Part shown: positions 1-8,186 of the stretch, in pieces
Numbering within the stretch: the stretch's first letter is position 1
How the letters are laid out: every line of letters begins with the position of its first letter
The notes under the pieces: model-generated
What the model saw: only the letters and a program-made list of their open reading frames with translations
What the model was told of the DNA's origin: nothing
Databases searched by the model: none
Origin: Verrucomicrobiota bacterium
Lineage (GTDB): Bacteria > Chlamydiota > Chlamydiia > Chlamydiales > Rhabdochlamydiaceae
Length of the DNA stretch: 64,000 nt
Reading direction: 5' to 3'
NCBI GenBank assembly: GCA_018239715.1
Contig: JAFEGW010000001.1
Coordinates: forward strand, 1 to 64,000
Translations under genes and position numbers: made by a program

Positions 1-57
1 CTTTTAGGTACGCTCCCTAGTGTTTTAGCCCTTCTCCATACCCCGCCCTCCACTATC

Positions 58-1431
58 ATGGAAGTACAAGGGTATCTCTATTTTTATATCCATTTTTATG
101 AAGGCTATAAAAAGGGCAGACAATATCTCTTGGAATACTTTGGCTCCATGCAAAAAGTCTACACAGTAGCAGCGCTGACCCTCGTTACTTTGCTGGCACT
201 TAACTATATGAAAAATTGGCTCCGTCTGGGCCTATGTGATCATATTAGTATTTTTGAAAATCTCAATCTCAAGGTCAAAGGAGGCCTTATCGGACCTTCT
301 GTCGGCAGAATAGATGAAAGAAAAAAACTGGATAACTGCTGGGCAAAATCTATAGATCAAAAATATCGGATTGCGATGATAGTCGGTCCGACGGGCTGCG
401 GAAAAACGCAGATGATAGAAGGAATCGCCTGGGAAGCCGAGAACGATCCGGCTTCTCCTTATTATGGAAAAAAGGTCTATCAGATTAATACCGCTGATCT
501 TCTGAATCACAAGCCTTATGTCTTGGATTCCCTTTTGCTGGATATTAAAGGTCACGAAGATGATGCCATTTTATTTTTTGATGAAGCCCATAGCGCAGCC
601 GTTTCCCAAGTTAAAGTAGGATCGCTTCTTCAACTTTTTAAAACTAAGCTCCCACAAAATGTCCGCATTGGCTTAGCCACAACAAGATTAGAATTCGATC
701 AGTATATTAAACCCGATGTCGCTTTTACCGATCGAGTGGAAGAAATTCCTATGGAATCCCTTTCCGATGATAATACACGCGCAGTAGTAAAAAATGCCGT
801 CCGACAAGATGAAGAGCAAGCCCTTGAAGTCCATGAATCTGCCTATGATGCTCTTTTAAAAGTTGCAGCAACTGACCCTGCTTATGCCAAGAGGGTAAAT
901 CCCAGAAAATCTCTTCAGCTCATCCAAAAACTATCCAGCTCTGTTTTTCAATGGACACCTTCTTTACTCGCCCAAACACTCAACCAAGCCCTCCGTGAAG
1001 AAAAAACCACTCTGGATGAAATTCGAGAAGCTTCTCGTCAAAACGAAAATTGGAGCAACAGCCCCACGGGCAAGCAAGTCGTATCTCATCTCTTAGCACA
1101 AAGACAAAGTATTCAAAAATTACGAGAGCAGATCATTGCTCAACAACAACAGCTAGAAAAAATTAGACATTTGCAAAAGCTCCAAATGATTTATCGCAAA
1201 CGCATGAATGAAGTGATTCACTTACTCGCTGCAAATCCTCAGCATCAAGAAAAAGCGGAGAAGAACTTTCTCCTGCTAAAATTTATGCTCCTGCCTCAAG
1301 TTCAACAGGCCCTTCGAGAGGAAGCTAACTCCTTTGAAAAAGAATACAAAGAAAAAGTCCCTCTCGTACTGGATGCCGAATGGATCATGAGTCAATTCCC
1401 CGCATGTTTTCAAGCTACAAAGCCGACCTAA
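58..1431 (+). CDS. membrane-anchored AAA+ ATPase, ClpA/ClpB first-domain type
   Basis: The protein (457 residues) has a hydrophobic segment at about residues 33-50, then one AAA+ module: Walker A GPTGCGKT at 110-117, Walker B AILFFDEAHS at 170-179, and a sensor-1-like IGLATTR. The stretch before Walker A (VGRIDERKKL) resembles the IGRDEE entry of the ClpA/ClpB first ATPase domain. The C-terminal third is charged and glutamine-rich, probably coiled coil. The second ATPase ring and the Clp N-domain are absent, so it is not a classical Clp chaperone. I infer a single-ring ATPase tethered to the inner membrane by its N terminus; the substrate is unknown. No good ribosome site precedes the first ATG; the ATG at 148, just before the membrane segment, is an alternative start. 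Its stop overlaps the convergent gene's stop. Confidence 0.75.
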   Translation: MEVQGYLYFYIHFYEGYKKGRQYLLEYFGSMQKVYTVAALTLVTLLALNYMKNWLRLGLCDHISIFENLNLKVKGGLIGPSVGRIDERKKLDNCWAKSIDQKYRIAMIVGPTGCGKTQMIEGIAWEAENDPASPYYGKKVYQINTADLLNHKPYVLDSLLLDIKGHEDDAILFFDEAHSAAVSQVKVGSLLQLFKTKLPQNVRIGLATTRLEFDQYIKPDVAFTDRVEEIPMESLSDDNTRAVVKNAVRQDEEQALEVHESAYDALLKVAATDPAYAKRVNPRKSLQLIQKLSSSVFQWTPSLLAQTLNQALREEKTTLDEIREASRQNENWSNSPTGKQVVSHLLAQRQSIQKLREQIIAQQQQLEKIRHLQKLQMIYRKRMNEVIHLLAANPQHQEKAEKNFLLLKFMLLPQVQQALREEANSFEKEYKEKVPLVLDAEWIMSQFPACFQATKPT

Positions 1432-1850
1432 TACCTAGTGCTGGAGTGCTTGAACTTTAAACCGTGATAGAAGATATTTCGGAGCAGTCCATTATCGACA
1501 TGATGGTGATCTGTTTGCCCTAAACAATCTTCACCAGGAATTCCTCGATAATCCTCTCGAAAAATAAAATAGTTGCAATAGACATGGTCTTCATCTGCAA
1601 CCTTCACAAAAGCAAATAAGAGATCCGCTAATTCCTTAGATGTGACATAAATGAAATCACACTTGGCAAAATCTTCCATGAAGAGGACAGGATATTCCCG
1701 GGCTGAAATTTCCCTCACTTCCTGAGAAAATTTGAGCTCTGAAGGTCCATGGCTAGACCCATACTCCTCTGCATCTTGACGCTTCTTAAAAACCCCTGAA
1801 ATCCAACATTGCTCGGGGTTTTCAGTCGATCTTTCTACAATGACCCACAT
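1428..1850 (-). CDS. hypothetical protein, 140 aa
   Basis: I do not recognise a family. The 140-residue protein is soluble-looking, with no signal peptide or membrane segment, and begins MWVIVERSTENPEQ. Its first part is rich in charged residues; the end contains a histidine-rich stretch (DHHHVDNG). It is convergent with the upstream AAA+ gene and their stop codons overlap by 4 bases. A weak purine stretch lies ahead of the ATG. The ORF is real by length and by tight packing with neighbours, but no function can be assigned. Confidence 0.55.
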   Translation of the reverse strand: MWVIVERSTENPEQCWISGVFKKRQDAEEYGSSHGPSELKFSQEVREISAREYPVLFMEDFAKCDFIYVTSKELADLLFAFVKVADEDHVYCNYFIFREDYRGIPGEDCLGQTDHHHVDNGLLRNIFYHGLKFKHSSTRY

Positions 1851-1902
1851 AGAGACCTAAGTATCCTCAACGCCAAAGCAGCGGAATTTCAAAACTTATC
1901 AG

Positions 1903-2103
1903 CTATTTAACCCGTCGAACAGCAAATCCACCCGCCATCAGCGCAATGCCGCCAATGATATACCACACAGTCCGATTGGAAAAATGCCCTGTCACTTCTT
2001 CCATGACTTGTTGACCTGTTTGTTGCGTCGCAACAATCCCTAAAACAAGTAAAGCAATTCCAATCAAAATTAAGATGGTACCTAAGATACGAGAAAAGTT
2101 CAT
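1903..2103 (-). CDS. small two-span membrane protein, DUF3185-like
   Basis: A 66-residue protein with two hydrophobic helices (about residues 5-25 and 47-61) separated by a polar loop with TGHFSNRTVWYIIGG. This layout (short N-terminal helix, loop with an RTVWY-like motif, glycine-rich second helix) matches the small DUF3185 family of bacterial membrane proteins, whose role is unknown. A ribosome site (GAGAGGT) lies just before the ATG. An overlapping ORF of similar length in another frame of the same strand lacks this pattern and was discarded. Confidence 0.7.
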   Translation of the reverse strand: MNFSRILGTILILIGIALLVLGIVATQQTGQQVMEEVTGHFSNRTVWYIIGGIALMAGGFAVRRVK

Positions 2104-2170
2104 ACATTACCTCTCGTTTAAAGTTGCTAAAACCTATTTTACGTGAGTAAAAACTTGTCTGTCAACTGAA

Positions 2171-2845
2171 TCAGACAGGAGGGATGGCAACGTACTGGCT
2201 GCCTTGCTGGGATAAATTGATAAATCCAGGGCTTTTCAATTTATACATCCCGTCGATCGAAGAGGCGTTGATGAAGGTACGACCTCCCACATAAAAATAT
2301 CCACCTCCTTCGTGGATATGCCCGAAAACATGGAGCTTGACGTCCGTTTGAAGGATACTTCTATATAAATCTTCACAGCCTACATGCTCGATAGAGCCGT
2401 CTCTTTTGACGACTGCATCTCCGATCCGATGGGGCGGGCCATGGGTAATTAAAATTTCCGTGTCCAGAGGTATCAGATCCCAATGCTTTTGGATATCCGC
2501 GCCTCTTTGACGGTTAAAAGCCCAATCACAGAACCAAGGCTGTACAGGACTGCCCCAAACTTTAATCCCCTCAATATCACAACCTGAGTCATTCAAAAGA
2601 ATAATGCTCCGTTTTTTACACTCTTCTTCCATCTGCTCTGGAATCCATTCGAAAATAGAGTCATGATTACCAGGCACTCATATTCGATACCTATAGTTTT
2701 GCTCTTGGAACCAATCCAAAAACTCTAAGGCCTCTTCCAGCTCCCCTCCCGAGCAATCGCCGGAATGGATTAAGAGATCTCCACCGGGCAAGCTGATTTT
2801 TTTATGCTGAGAATGCGTATCAGAAATACACGAGATATGTTTCAT
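2171..2845 (-). pseudogene. calcineurin-like metallophosphoesterase interrupted by in-frame TGA
   Basis: Read through, the frame gives about 224 residues with all metal-binding motifs of a calcineurin-like phosphoesterase in order: SDTH near the N terminus, SGD, GNHD, THGPP and GHIHEG. The frame is broken by a TGA at 2678-2680, between NYRYRI and VPGNHD. There is no frameshift; the two halves are in the same frame. A tryptophan is plausible at that place in the family, so a TGG-to-TGA change is the simplest explanation. A GTG directly follows the TGA and could permit restart, but a split core is unlikely to be active. The start used here (MKHISCISDTH) lies 10 bases after tRNA-Ser on the same strand, so the two are probably cotranscribed. 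Alternatives are sequencing error or stop readthrough. Confidence 0.8.
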
Positions 2846-2854
2846 AAGAAAAAA

Positions 2855-2939
2855 CGGAAGAGGTAGGATTCGAACCCACGGTTGGTTGCCCAACAACAGT
2901 TTTCAAGACTGCCGCAATAGGCCACTCTGCCACTCTTCC
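2855..2939 (-). tRNA. tRNA-Ser (anticodon UGA)
   Basis: Reading the minus strand, the acceptor stem GGAAGAG pairs fully with CTCTTCC at the 3' end and the discriminator base is G. The anticodon arm carries CTTGAAA with anticodon TGA. A long variable arm, as expected for a class II tRNA, precedes the T arm with the GGTTCGAATCC signature. At 85 nucleotides the length fits tRNA-Ser. CCA is not encoded. The metallophosphoesterase frame begins just downstream on the same strand. Confidence 0.95.
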
Positions 2940-3065
2940 GTTGAGCGAGTCATTATAAGAAAGGATTTCTTAAATCTCAACACCTTCGAAAAATAGACCC
3001 CATCGCGCCTCAATCTTCTTAATAAAATCCCAATAAAATTCCTACAAAACATTATAACAAAATAT

Positions 3066-3094
3066 TTGCTTGAAACCCTTGCCTTTCTTATAAT
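3066..3094 (+). promoter_or_regulatory. sigma70-type promoter
   Basis: TTGCTT, a 17-base spacer and a perfect TATAAT, about 30 bases ahead of a strong ribosome site (CCGGAGGA) and the ATG at 3123. Position and spacing make this the likely promoter of the three-gene membrane-protein cluster. Confidence 0.65.
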
Positions 3095-3122
3095 TTAAGA
3101 AAAAATTTACCCGGAGGATTAT

Positions 3123-4049
3123 ATGGCATCAAAGCCACCCGCACCATTAGGAGCTCCTACCAACCCTGAATTGTTCAATTCCTATCTTGCACCAGCATCC
3201 ACCAGTCCTCGTGCTGCACCTGCTGCAGCTAGTTCCTTGAGCAGTGCTGCGGATGCCCCTCCCACTGCTGTACCTCTAAAGCCAGCGGTAGCACCCAGTC
3301 CCTCGGGAGGAGGTGATGACGGCTTTGTTCATGTTGCCGCTCCTCCTAATGCTGCAAAACCTGAGACTCCGCGGGTTTCCTTAGCAACAGAGGCAGCTAG
3401 CCCATCTTCTTCCCCTACGGCTTCTTCCCTGGAGGGATCAGGCAGTTCAGCTCCAAAACCCTCCTCTGCTCCTGCTGCGCCACTTTTACCGCCTGTATCT
3501 GTAAGACAACTAGCACCCCAAGCTTCAACCACTCCTGGTGGGCCCTCTATGGAGGACGATCCTGTTAGCACGGCTTCTTTGGCTTATCAGCTGGCTGCAA
3601 AGACGTACAAAATCGTGCAACATTTTGTGATCCGCAGTCCTCACATGTTTGTCTCGATATCAACCACTTTTTATGTCTGCAAATTCTTCGGAGATGAACC
3701 TTTTGCATGGGAAGCTGCAACCTTTGTGGGAGTCGCAAGCGCGGTTCACTGTCTCATTAAACCTATCTTTATCATGATCATTCCCTACTCCTTGCTTCCA
3801 CGAAAAACGCATGCGACTTGGAGAACCTTTATTAACGCCACTAATACGATTTTGATTACGATTAGCTTATCCACTGCAGTCTGGGGTTTAAAAATTCCTG
3901 CTTGGCAAGGGACTGCGATGTGGGTTGGATCTTTTGGCCTCCCTTATGGATTTCTGAGTAAGCGGTATCCCAAAATCGACAAACAATTTCCCGATTCAAA
4001 ATGGGAACCGCCAGCAAAAAAACAAAAAAAAGCTGAAAGTCAAAAATGA
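3123..4049 (+). CDS. putative membrane protein with Pro/Ala/Ser-rich N-terminal half
   Basis: The 308-residue protein has a low-complexity N-terminal half (residues 1 to about 150, rich in Pro, Ala and Ser, probably disordered) followed by about four hydrophobic helices between roughly residues 166 and 278, and a lysine-rich tail. The last helix region contains WGLKIPAWQG; a similar [W/F/C]-x-[L/V/I]-K-x-P pattern recurs in several other small membrane proteins of this window. The layout resembles chlamydial inclusion-membrane or type III secreted membrane proteins, but this is inference from topology only. It is the first of three tandem genes and has its own promoter and ribosome site. Confidence 0.7.
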   Translation: MASKPPAPLGAPTNPELFNSYLAPASTSPRAAPAAASSLSSAADAPPTAVPLKPAVAPSPSGGGDDGFVHVAAPPNAAKPETPRVSLATEAASPSSSPTASSLEGSGSSAPKPSSAPAAPLLPPVSVRQLAPQASTTPGGPSMEDDPVSTASLAYQLAAKTYKIVQHFVIRSPHMFVSISTTFYVCKFFGDEPFAWEAATFVGVASAVHCLIKPIFIMIIPYSLLPRKTHATWRTFINATNTILITISLSTAVWGLKIPAWQGTAMWVGSFGLPYGFLSKRYPKIDKQFPDSKWEPPAKKQKKAESQK

Positions 4050-4057
4050 TCTTTTTG

Positions 4058-4101
4058 GAAACGATGCCCAACGAGTGATCCCTCCTCTTGAGCATCGTTT
4101 C
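4058..4101 (+). terminator. intergenic hairpin, possible terminator
   Basis: A perfect 10-bp inverted repeat (GAAACGATGC / GCATCGTTTC) with a 24-base loop sits between two tandem membrane-protein genes. It lacks a clear U-tract, so it may be an attenuator or RNA-stability hairpin. Confidence 0.45.
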
Positions 4102-4194
4102 TATTCCTTGCCCCCACCTACAAATCCCCTGGTTGCAAATAAAGGCTTCTGCCATACTTTTTTCAAATTCTTAATCTAAACAGGAGATTTTACT

Positions 4195-5043
4195 ATGTCA
4201 GTAGACGCACCAAGACGAACAGAAGGACCCGTAGTATGGCATGCAGCTGCACCCCCCGAAAGAGCGCCAAGAGGAGAAGCAGAAGCGATGGGCTCTGGCG
4301 AAGAGGTAGAAATGCCACCTGAGGTAGATGCCGAACGAGCGCACTTATTCGGAGGTGGACATTCACGACGAGAATTTGCTCCAGGAGTATCCGGAGAAAG
4401 ATACGACGTAGTACTAGAGGCTCTACAGCAGGGAAATGCATTTGCCCAAAGTGTACACCACCAACAAATGCGGGCATTGCAGTTGCTAGATGAAAAGCTC
4501 AGCTACTCTAATCCCCTATTTGTATTCATAAACCCCATTCTACAAATCAGTCACGAGGTATATAAAAAGAGCCCCGTGATTTTGCTAGCGTCTGGGATAG
4601 CTTTAGCCGTTAATTATTTTGGAGCCCCACGTTACCCTGTTTTAGCCACTTCTTCCGATACTACTTTGGAAGGCTCGGTTGCGTTGGCTAAATTCGTCAG
4701 CACGACTTTCCTCTTCAAATCGGCTTTAGAACCTTTTGTGATGCAAATTGAGCACTACGATCAAGACACTCACCGCCCACAAGAGACTAAAAGTATCTAC
4801 CATCAAAGAGCCATTCGATACTTTAATCCTCTTGCTCTATCTCTGATTGTCACTTATGCCCGAGGCTGGAATGTCAAGCCGTTAGAGGCAACATTATATT
4901 CGGCCGGATTGTTTGTTTTCATCAAGCTCCTCGGCAAAGGTTTTGATTATATTTGCAATTGGCAAGATCGATCCTTGGCTGCACATGGCCAAGAACGATA
5001 TGCCGCAGCACTAGATGAAGAAAGAACAGACGAATCACTCTAA
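4195..5043 (+). CDS. putative multi-span membrane protein
   Basis: The 282-residue protein starts at an ATG preceded by AACAGGAGA. Residues 1 to about 110 are hydrophilic and acidic/arginine-rich. The remainder has four hydrophobic segments, including SPVILLASGIALAVNYF near residue 125 and a last helix preceded by WNVKPLEA. The domain order (hydrophilic N terminus, four helices, W-x-V-K-P before the last helix) parallels the genes before and after it, suggesting distant paralogues. No enzymatic motif is visible. Inclusion-membrane or effector-like localisation is a hypothesis. Confidence 0.7.
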   Translation: MSVDAPRRTEGPVVWHAAAPPERAPRGEAEAMGSGEEVEMPPEVDAERAHLFGGGHSRREFAPGVSGERYDVVLEALQQGNAFAQSVHHQQMRALQLLDEKLSYSNPLFVFINPILQISHEVYKKSPVILLASGIALAVNYFGAPRYPVLATSSDTTLEGSVALAKFVSTTFLFKSALEPFVMQIEHYDQDTHRPQETKSIYHQRAIRYFNPLALSLIVTYARGWNVKPLEATLYSAGLFVFIKLLGKGFDYICNWQDRSLAAHGQERYAAALDEERTDESL

Positions 5044-5053
5044 AACATCTTTA

Positions 5054-5087
5054 GATTTCCATTTCATGTTCCTATGAAATGGAAATC
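5054..5087 (+). terminator. perfect 14-bp hairpin, possible terminator or processing site
   Basis: GATTTCCATTTCAT pairs perfectly with ATGAAATGGAAATC around a 6-base loop, 10 bases after the stop of the preceding gene. The following CCCTTTCTT is a poor U-tract. It could limit readthrough into the next gene or protect the upstream mRNA. Confidence 0.55.
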
Positions 5088-5106
5088 CCTTTCTTAGGAG
5101 TAAATT

Positions 5107-5583
5107 TTGTTAGATCGTCCTACATTAGCTAGTTCGGTTCTGCCGATCGGAACTGTTTACACTCCACAACCTATCGGTGCTGGGGTTCCCCATCCACCCC
5201 AACCTCCGCAGCTTTCTTGTGCAGCTCTCATTGGTAAACGGATCAAGGAAGACGTGGGAAGATATGCCTTGTACTGCATCTTGAGCTTAGCAGGAAAGTG
5301 CGTACTACCCCGCAGTTTGAATATTTCTTCTTGGGTTCCCGTCTATGTTGTCGTGACTGCTCTTGCTTTGACGGTGATCCATGAACTCAGTGAAGTGTTG
5401 ATCTATCCTCCCAGCAGTTTTAAAATTAAACTGGGAGATGCGACGATCCTAGGGATGAGCTTCGGTGTGACATCCGCCATTGTCAAGGTTTGCCATATCC
5501 AGGTTACCTCTATCCAAGGGATGTTATTTTTTATCATCATCTTCCCCATCGCCGAGATTATGCATCAAATTTTTGAGGAGTAA
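5107..5583 (+). CDS. putative small multi-span membrane protein
   Basis: A 158-residue protein starting with TTG, supported by TTAGGAG at a suitable distance. After a short proline-rich N terminus it has about four hydrophobic helices, with the last following CHIQVTSIQG. It is the third tandem membrane gene and shows the same helix order as its two upstream neighbours, but without their long N-terminal extensions. It ends directly in a strong bidirectional terminator. Function unknown. Confidence 0.65.
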   Translation: MLDRPTLASSVLPIGTVYTPQPIGAGVPHPPQPPQLSCAALIGKRIKEDVGRYALYCILSLAGKCVLPRSLNISSWVPVYVVVTALALTVIHELSEVLIYPPSSFKIKLGDATILGMSFGVTSAIVKVCHIQVTSIQGMLFFIIIFPIAEIMHQIFEE

Positions 5584-5607
5584 AACCCGGTTAAAAAACC
5601 GGGTTTT
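5582..5607. terminator. bidirectional rho-independent terminator
   Basis: An 11-bp perfect stem (AAAACCCGGTT / AACCGGGTTTT) with a 4-A loop gives an A-tract on one side and a T-tract on the other. It lies between the convergent membrane-protein gene and the YciE-like gene, and should end transcription from both directions. Confidence 0.9.
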
Positions 5608-5617
5608 ATCTTGCGAT

Positions 5618-6190
5618 TTAGGTGGGAAGAAGAGCATCGAGCTGGGTCTCAGCGAATTCCGAGATGCGCTCTTCCATGTCGATTTCTTCACCGAGAGACT
5701 CTTCCAGCAGGTCTACGATCTCCTGCGTTTCATACTTTTCGGCTAAAAGGCTTAAGGAGCTGTAGCAGGCAATTTCAAAATGTTCCACTTTTTGACCTGC
5801 GCTGACTAAAGCAAATTCATTGGCATCGGTTTTAGCAAAGTGCCGGAGGAGCTCATCCCCTTCACTTAAGATGCCGTCGATGCCTTTGCTGCGGTCGGAG
5901 AAATTCAGGTCCGCCAGCGTTTTCAGCAGTTCCTTTGTTTTCGCGCCGATTCCAGGAAGGCCCTGGAGTTTGCTCGCACTGGGATCGATTTCCAACAATC
6001 TAAAAATCGATTCCAGCCGTTTTATTTGCCGTTCGGTTTCCAGCTGGTGCTTGACGAAGAGATTCTTCAAGGCAGAGACCGAAGCAGCATCTGCCATCGT
6101 GTACAAATTTTTAAAAATGGCCTTTTCAGCCTGGTACATGTGTCGGAGTCCGGTTTCAAAGAGCAGATCCAAAGCAGTATACTTTTTCAT
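5618..6190 (-). CDS. YciE/YciF-like ferritin-fold protein (DUF892)
   Basis: The 190-residue protein matches the DUF892 family of ferritin-like four-helix proteins: an N terminus LLFETGLRHMYQAEKAI with the conserved Tyr-x-Ala-Glu pattern, then repeated acidic residues and histidines (HQLETERQI; KVEHFEIACY) that supply the presumed di-iron ligands. Family members are linked to stress responses; biochemical function is poorly defined. It is divergent from the DUF2267 gene with a 253-base intergenic region that must hold both promoters. Dps encoded at 16.2 kb is a second ferritin-fold stress protein in the window. Confidence 0.85.
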   Translation of the reverse strand: MKKYTALDLLFETGLRHMYQAEKAIFKNLYTMADAASVSALKNLFVKHQLETERQIKRLESIFRLLEIDPSASKLQGLPGIGAKTKELLKTLADLNFSDRSKGIDGILSEGDELLRHFAKTDANEFALVSAGQKVEHFEIACYSSLSLLAEKYETQEIVDLLEESLGEEIDMEERISEFAETQLDALLPT

Positions 6191-6443
6191 AACACTCTCT
6201 CCTTCTTTTTTGGTTTCTCATGCACAATTTCCTAAAAAATTCTTCAGCGCTTCCCTTTCATTTATTAAGTTATCATTAATTCTAGACCTTCTAGATTTAT
6301 GATAAAGCACAAAATTTTCCAGCTTCTAATCCTAGAGAAAGCCCTCTCTTAGAACGCTAAAAATTTAAGAATTAATTAAGAATACGTTTTACGAATTTGA
6401 TGTTCAGGATTAAGATGGAATTTGCAAACAAAGGAGGTGGAAA

Positions 6444-6887
6444 ATGAAAAAATCAGAAGTCCCCATCATCGCAAACTCGGCTCAAAAGACCCATATCTGG
6501 CTGAAAGAAATCGCTCGCAGAATGGGATGGAACGATCAACAGCTGGCCTATCAGGCGCTCCGAGCTGTGCTTCAGGCGCTTAGAGACCGGCTACCCGTGG
6601 AAGTCGTTGCCAAGCTAGGTGCGCAACTTCCCCTCTTGATCCGGGGCATTTATTATGAAAATTGGGTTCCTTCGCATACTCCTTTTCGGCTTCATCATGT
6701 GGAGGATTTCCTAGGCCTTGTCTCTGTTTATTTAGGCAATGATCGACTGATCCCTGATACGGAGTCGATCACCAAAAATGTCTTCCTCACTTTGCAAAGC
6801 CATTTAACCGCAGGCGAAATCAAAAATGTGAAACGGGTTCTACCTGATTCCATTGCAGCATTTTGGCCTCAAGGAGAAGCTGTATGA
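6444..6887 (+). CDS. DUF2267 family protein
   Basis: The 147-residue helical protein carries the DUF2267 pattern: a tryptophan-containing first helix, AYQALRAVLQALRDRLPVE, QLPLLIRGIYYENW, and VYLGNDRL near the end. The family is widespread and often sits beside stress genes; molecular function is unknown. A strong ribosome site (AAAGGAGG) precedes the ATG. The stop overlaps the start of the next gene (ATGA), so the two are translationally coupled. Confidence 0.85.
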   Translation: MKKSEVPIIANSAQKTHIWLKEIARRMGWNDQQLAYQALRAVLQALRDRLPVEVVAKLGAQLPLLIRGIYYENWVPSHTPFRLHHVEDFLGLVSVYLGNDRLIPDTESITKNVFLTLQSHLTAGEIKNVKRVLPDSIAAFWPQGEAV

Positions 6888-7474
6888 ACTCTAGGGAAGA
6901 AGCTAAACTTTTGCTGAGTACGATTTTAAATAGTTGGGATGAGTTTTCTACGCGGCTCAAAAACATGAAAGGCGAAGATCTGGAAATCGATTTGTTTTCC
7001 CAAATTGATTTCCTTGCTCAGCTCGATGAAGTGCAAGGAACTATCTCTATGCAAATGATGCAACTGGAAAAGCACCTTTTTGAGATGAATGAGAAGAGGC
7101 TTTCCAAAGAAGACCTCTCCTTTAAAAAGGAATCTCAGCAAGTGTTGAAAAATATCCAATCCAAGCTCACGATCGCAGAAGAATCTTACCGGGAAATTGC
7201 CGAAGAGGTGCTCAGACGGAGCGAAGACCGGATTAACGAACTGACGGATAAAATTCTGGAGCATCATCAAACTCTCGAGGCCTCGAAGAGACGAACGGGA
7301 TTAGAGCTGGATGAAGAAAACGAGCTGCGCGGTTTACGAGACAGCCTAGAATCTTATCGAGAGATCAGGATGGAAAGCGTGCTGAATGAAGCGGGGGATC
7401 CTATCATTGATCAGCTCGATTCTCAAATGCTGGCAAGCGACAGCGCCTTACTGATTGATGAAAGCAGTGTTTAG
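6884..7474 (+). CDS. coiled-coil protein, function unknown
   Basis: Starting at the ATG that overlaps the previous stop, with AAGGAGAAG upstream, this gives 196 residues. The sequence is highly charged and almost wholly helical, with long heptad-like stretches (FKKESQQVLKNIQSKL; EEVLRRSEDRINELT), no membrane segment and no cysteine-rich or catalytic motif. It sits between a DUF2267 gene and a phosphatase gene, with overlaps on both sides, so it belongs to a three-gene operon. A structural or scaffolding role is only inference. Confidence 0.7.
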   Translation: MNSREEAKLLLSTILNSWDEFSTRLKNMKGEDLEIDLFSQIDFLAQLDEVQGTISMQMMQLEKHLFEMNEKRLSKEDLSFKKESQQVLKNIQSKLTIAEESYREIAEEVLRRSEDRINELTDKILEHHQTLEASKRRTGLELDEENELRGLRDSLESYREIRMESVLNEAGDPIIDQLDSQMLASDSALLIDESSV

Positions 7475-8186
7475 AAAGAAGTTTTTGAGTTTCGTTAAGA
7501 GCCCTCTTTTGGGATGCATGGGGGGCATGTGGACTCTTTGTTGGTTCTTTCCATGGCTAGGCTTAGGTCTTTTAAGTCTTGCATTGATATGCCTGGCTGT
7601 CTCCCCTCACCGCCTGCCTGTTTGCCTTCTGAATGAGATTGCCCTTCTGAATTTAAGGACTCATGACCTGCGCGGCAAGCCGTGGTGGCAGGAAATTCTG
7701 CCGGGGTTGTATTTGAGCGGCATTCCTCTGCAATGGCATCTTGGCAAGATTCAACAAGATGGCATTCAAGCTGTCTATGCCATTCTAGATGAGAAAGAGT
7801 CACAGCTAGCTTCGTTCCTTGGGGAAGCTTTAGATGAAACTGATTGGGTAAGCGCTAAAATCACCTACGTCCGGTTAAGCTCTCCCGACCGGCATCTTTT
7901 ATCTTTGGAGCAATTAAAAGAGGCGGCAGGATGGATCGATGTACAAAGAACTGCAGGCAAGTCTGTTTTAGTCCATTGCAAAGGTGGGAGGGAACGCAGC
8001 CCCATGGTTGTCATGGCCTATCTGATGCTGCATCAAGGCTTAAGTTTAAAGGAAGCTAAAGCGGGGGTCTGTCAACGCAAGTTAGTGCATTTGCAGCCTT
8101 CGCAGGAACTCCGGATGAAAGAGCTCGAGGCTAAAATTGAGAGAGGAAGCGGAAATCATTCTCGGCAAAGAGCCGGATATCATTGA
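7458..8186 (+). CDS. membrane-anchored tyrosine/dual-specificity-type phosphatase
   Basis: The 242-residue protein has a hydrophobic N-terminal region (about residues 12-46, one or two helices) and then a cysteine-dependent phosphatase domain. The P-loop reads VHCKGGRERS, with nucleophile Cys174 and Arg180 (the C-x5-R motif), and a candidate general-acid aspartate lies in LSSPDRH. Small phosphatases of this kind dephosphorylate proteins or phospholipids such as phosphatidylglycerophosphate (PTPMT1-like), so substrate class is open. The ATG at 7458 lies within the end of the preceding gene. The 3' end overlaps pheS, on the other strand, by 56 bases. Confidence 0.8.
   Translation: MKAVFRKKFLSFVKSPLLGCMGGMWTLCWFFPWLGLGLLSLALICLAVSPHRLPVCLLNEIALLNLRTHDLRGKPWWQEILPGLYLSGIPLQWHLGKIQQDGIQAVYAILDEKESQLASFLGEALDETDWVSAKITYVRLSSPDRHLLSLEQLKEAAGWIDVQRTAGKSVLVHCKGGRERSPMVVMAYLMLHQGLSLKEAKAGVCQRKLVHLQPSQELRMKELEAKIERGSGNHSRQRAGYH

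Noticed and set aside
1907-2107. A 66-codon ORF in another frame overlapping the small DUF3185-like gene
   Set aside because: It lacks hydrophobic helices and family resemblance; the other frame has both plus a ribosome site.
2678-2680. UGA reassigned to tryptophan in this genome
   Set aside because: A TGA also occurs for an expected Trp in the decayed transposase, but many intact genes (for example those ending at 6887 and 22505) use TGA as their proper stop. Two single-base decay events are simpler.
4193-4477. Leucine-rich 94-codon antisense ORF under the second membrane-protein gene
   Set aside because: Its leucine/arginine richness is a by-product of the opposite strand's codons; no start signal.
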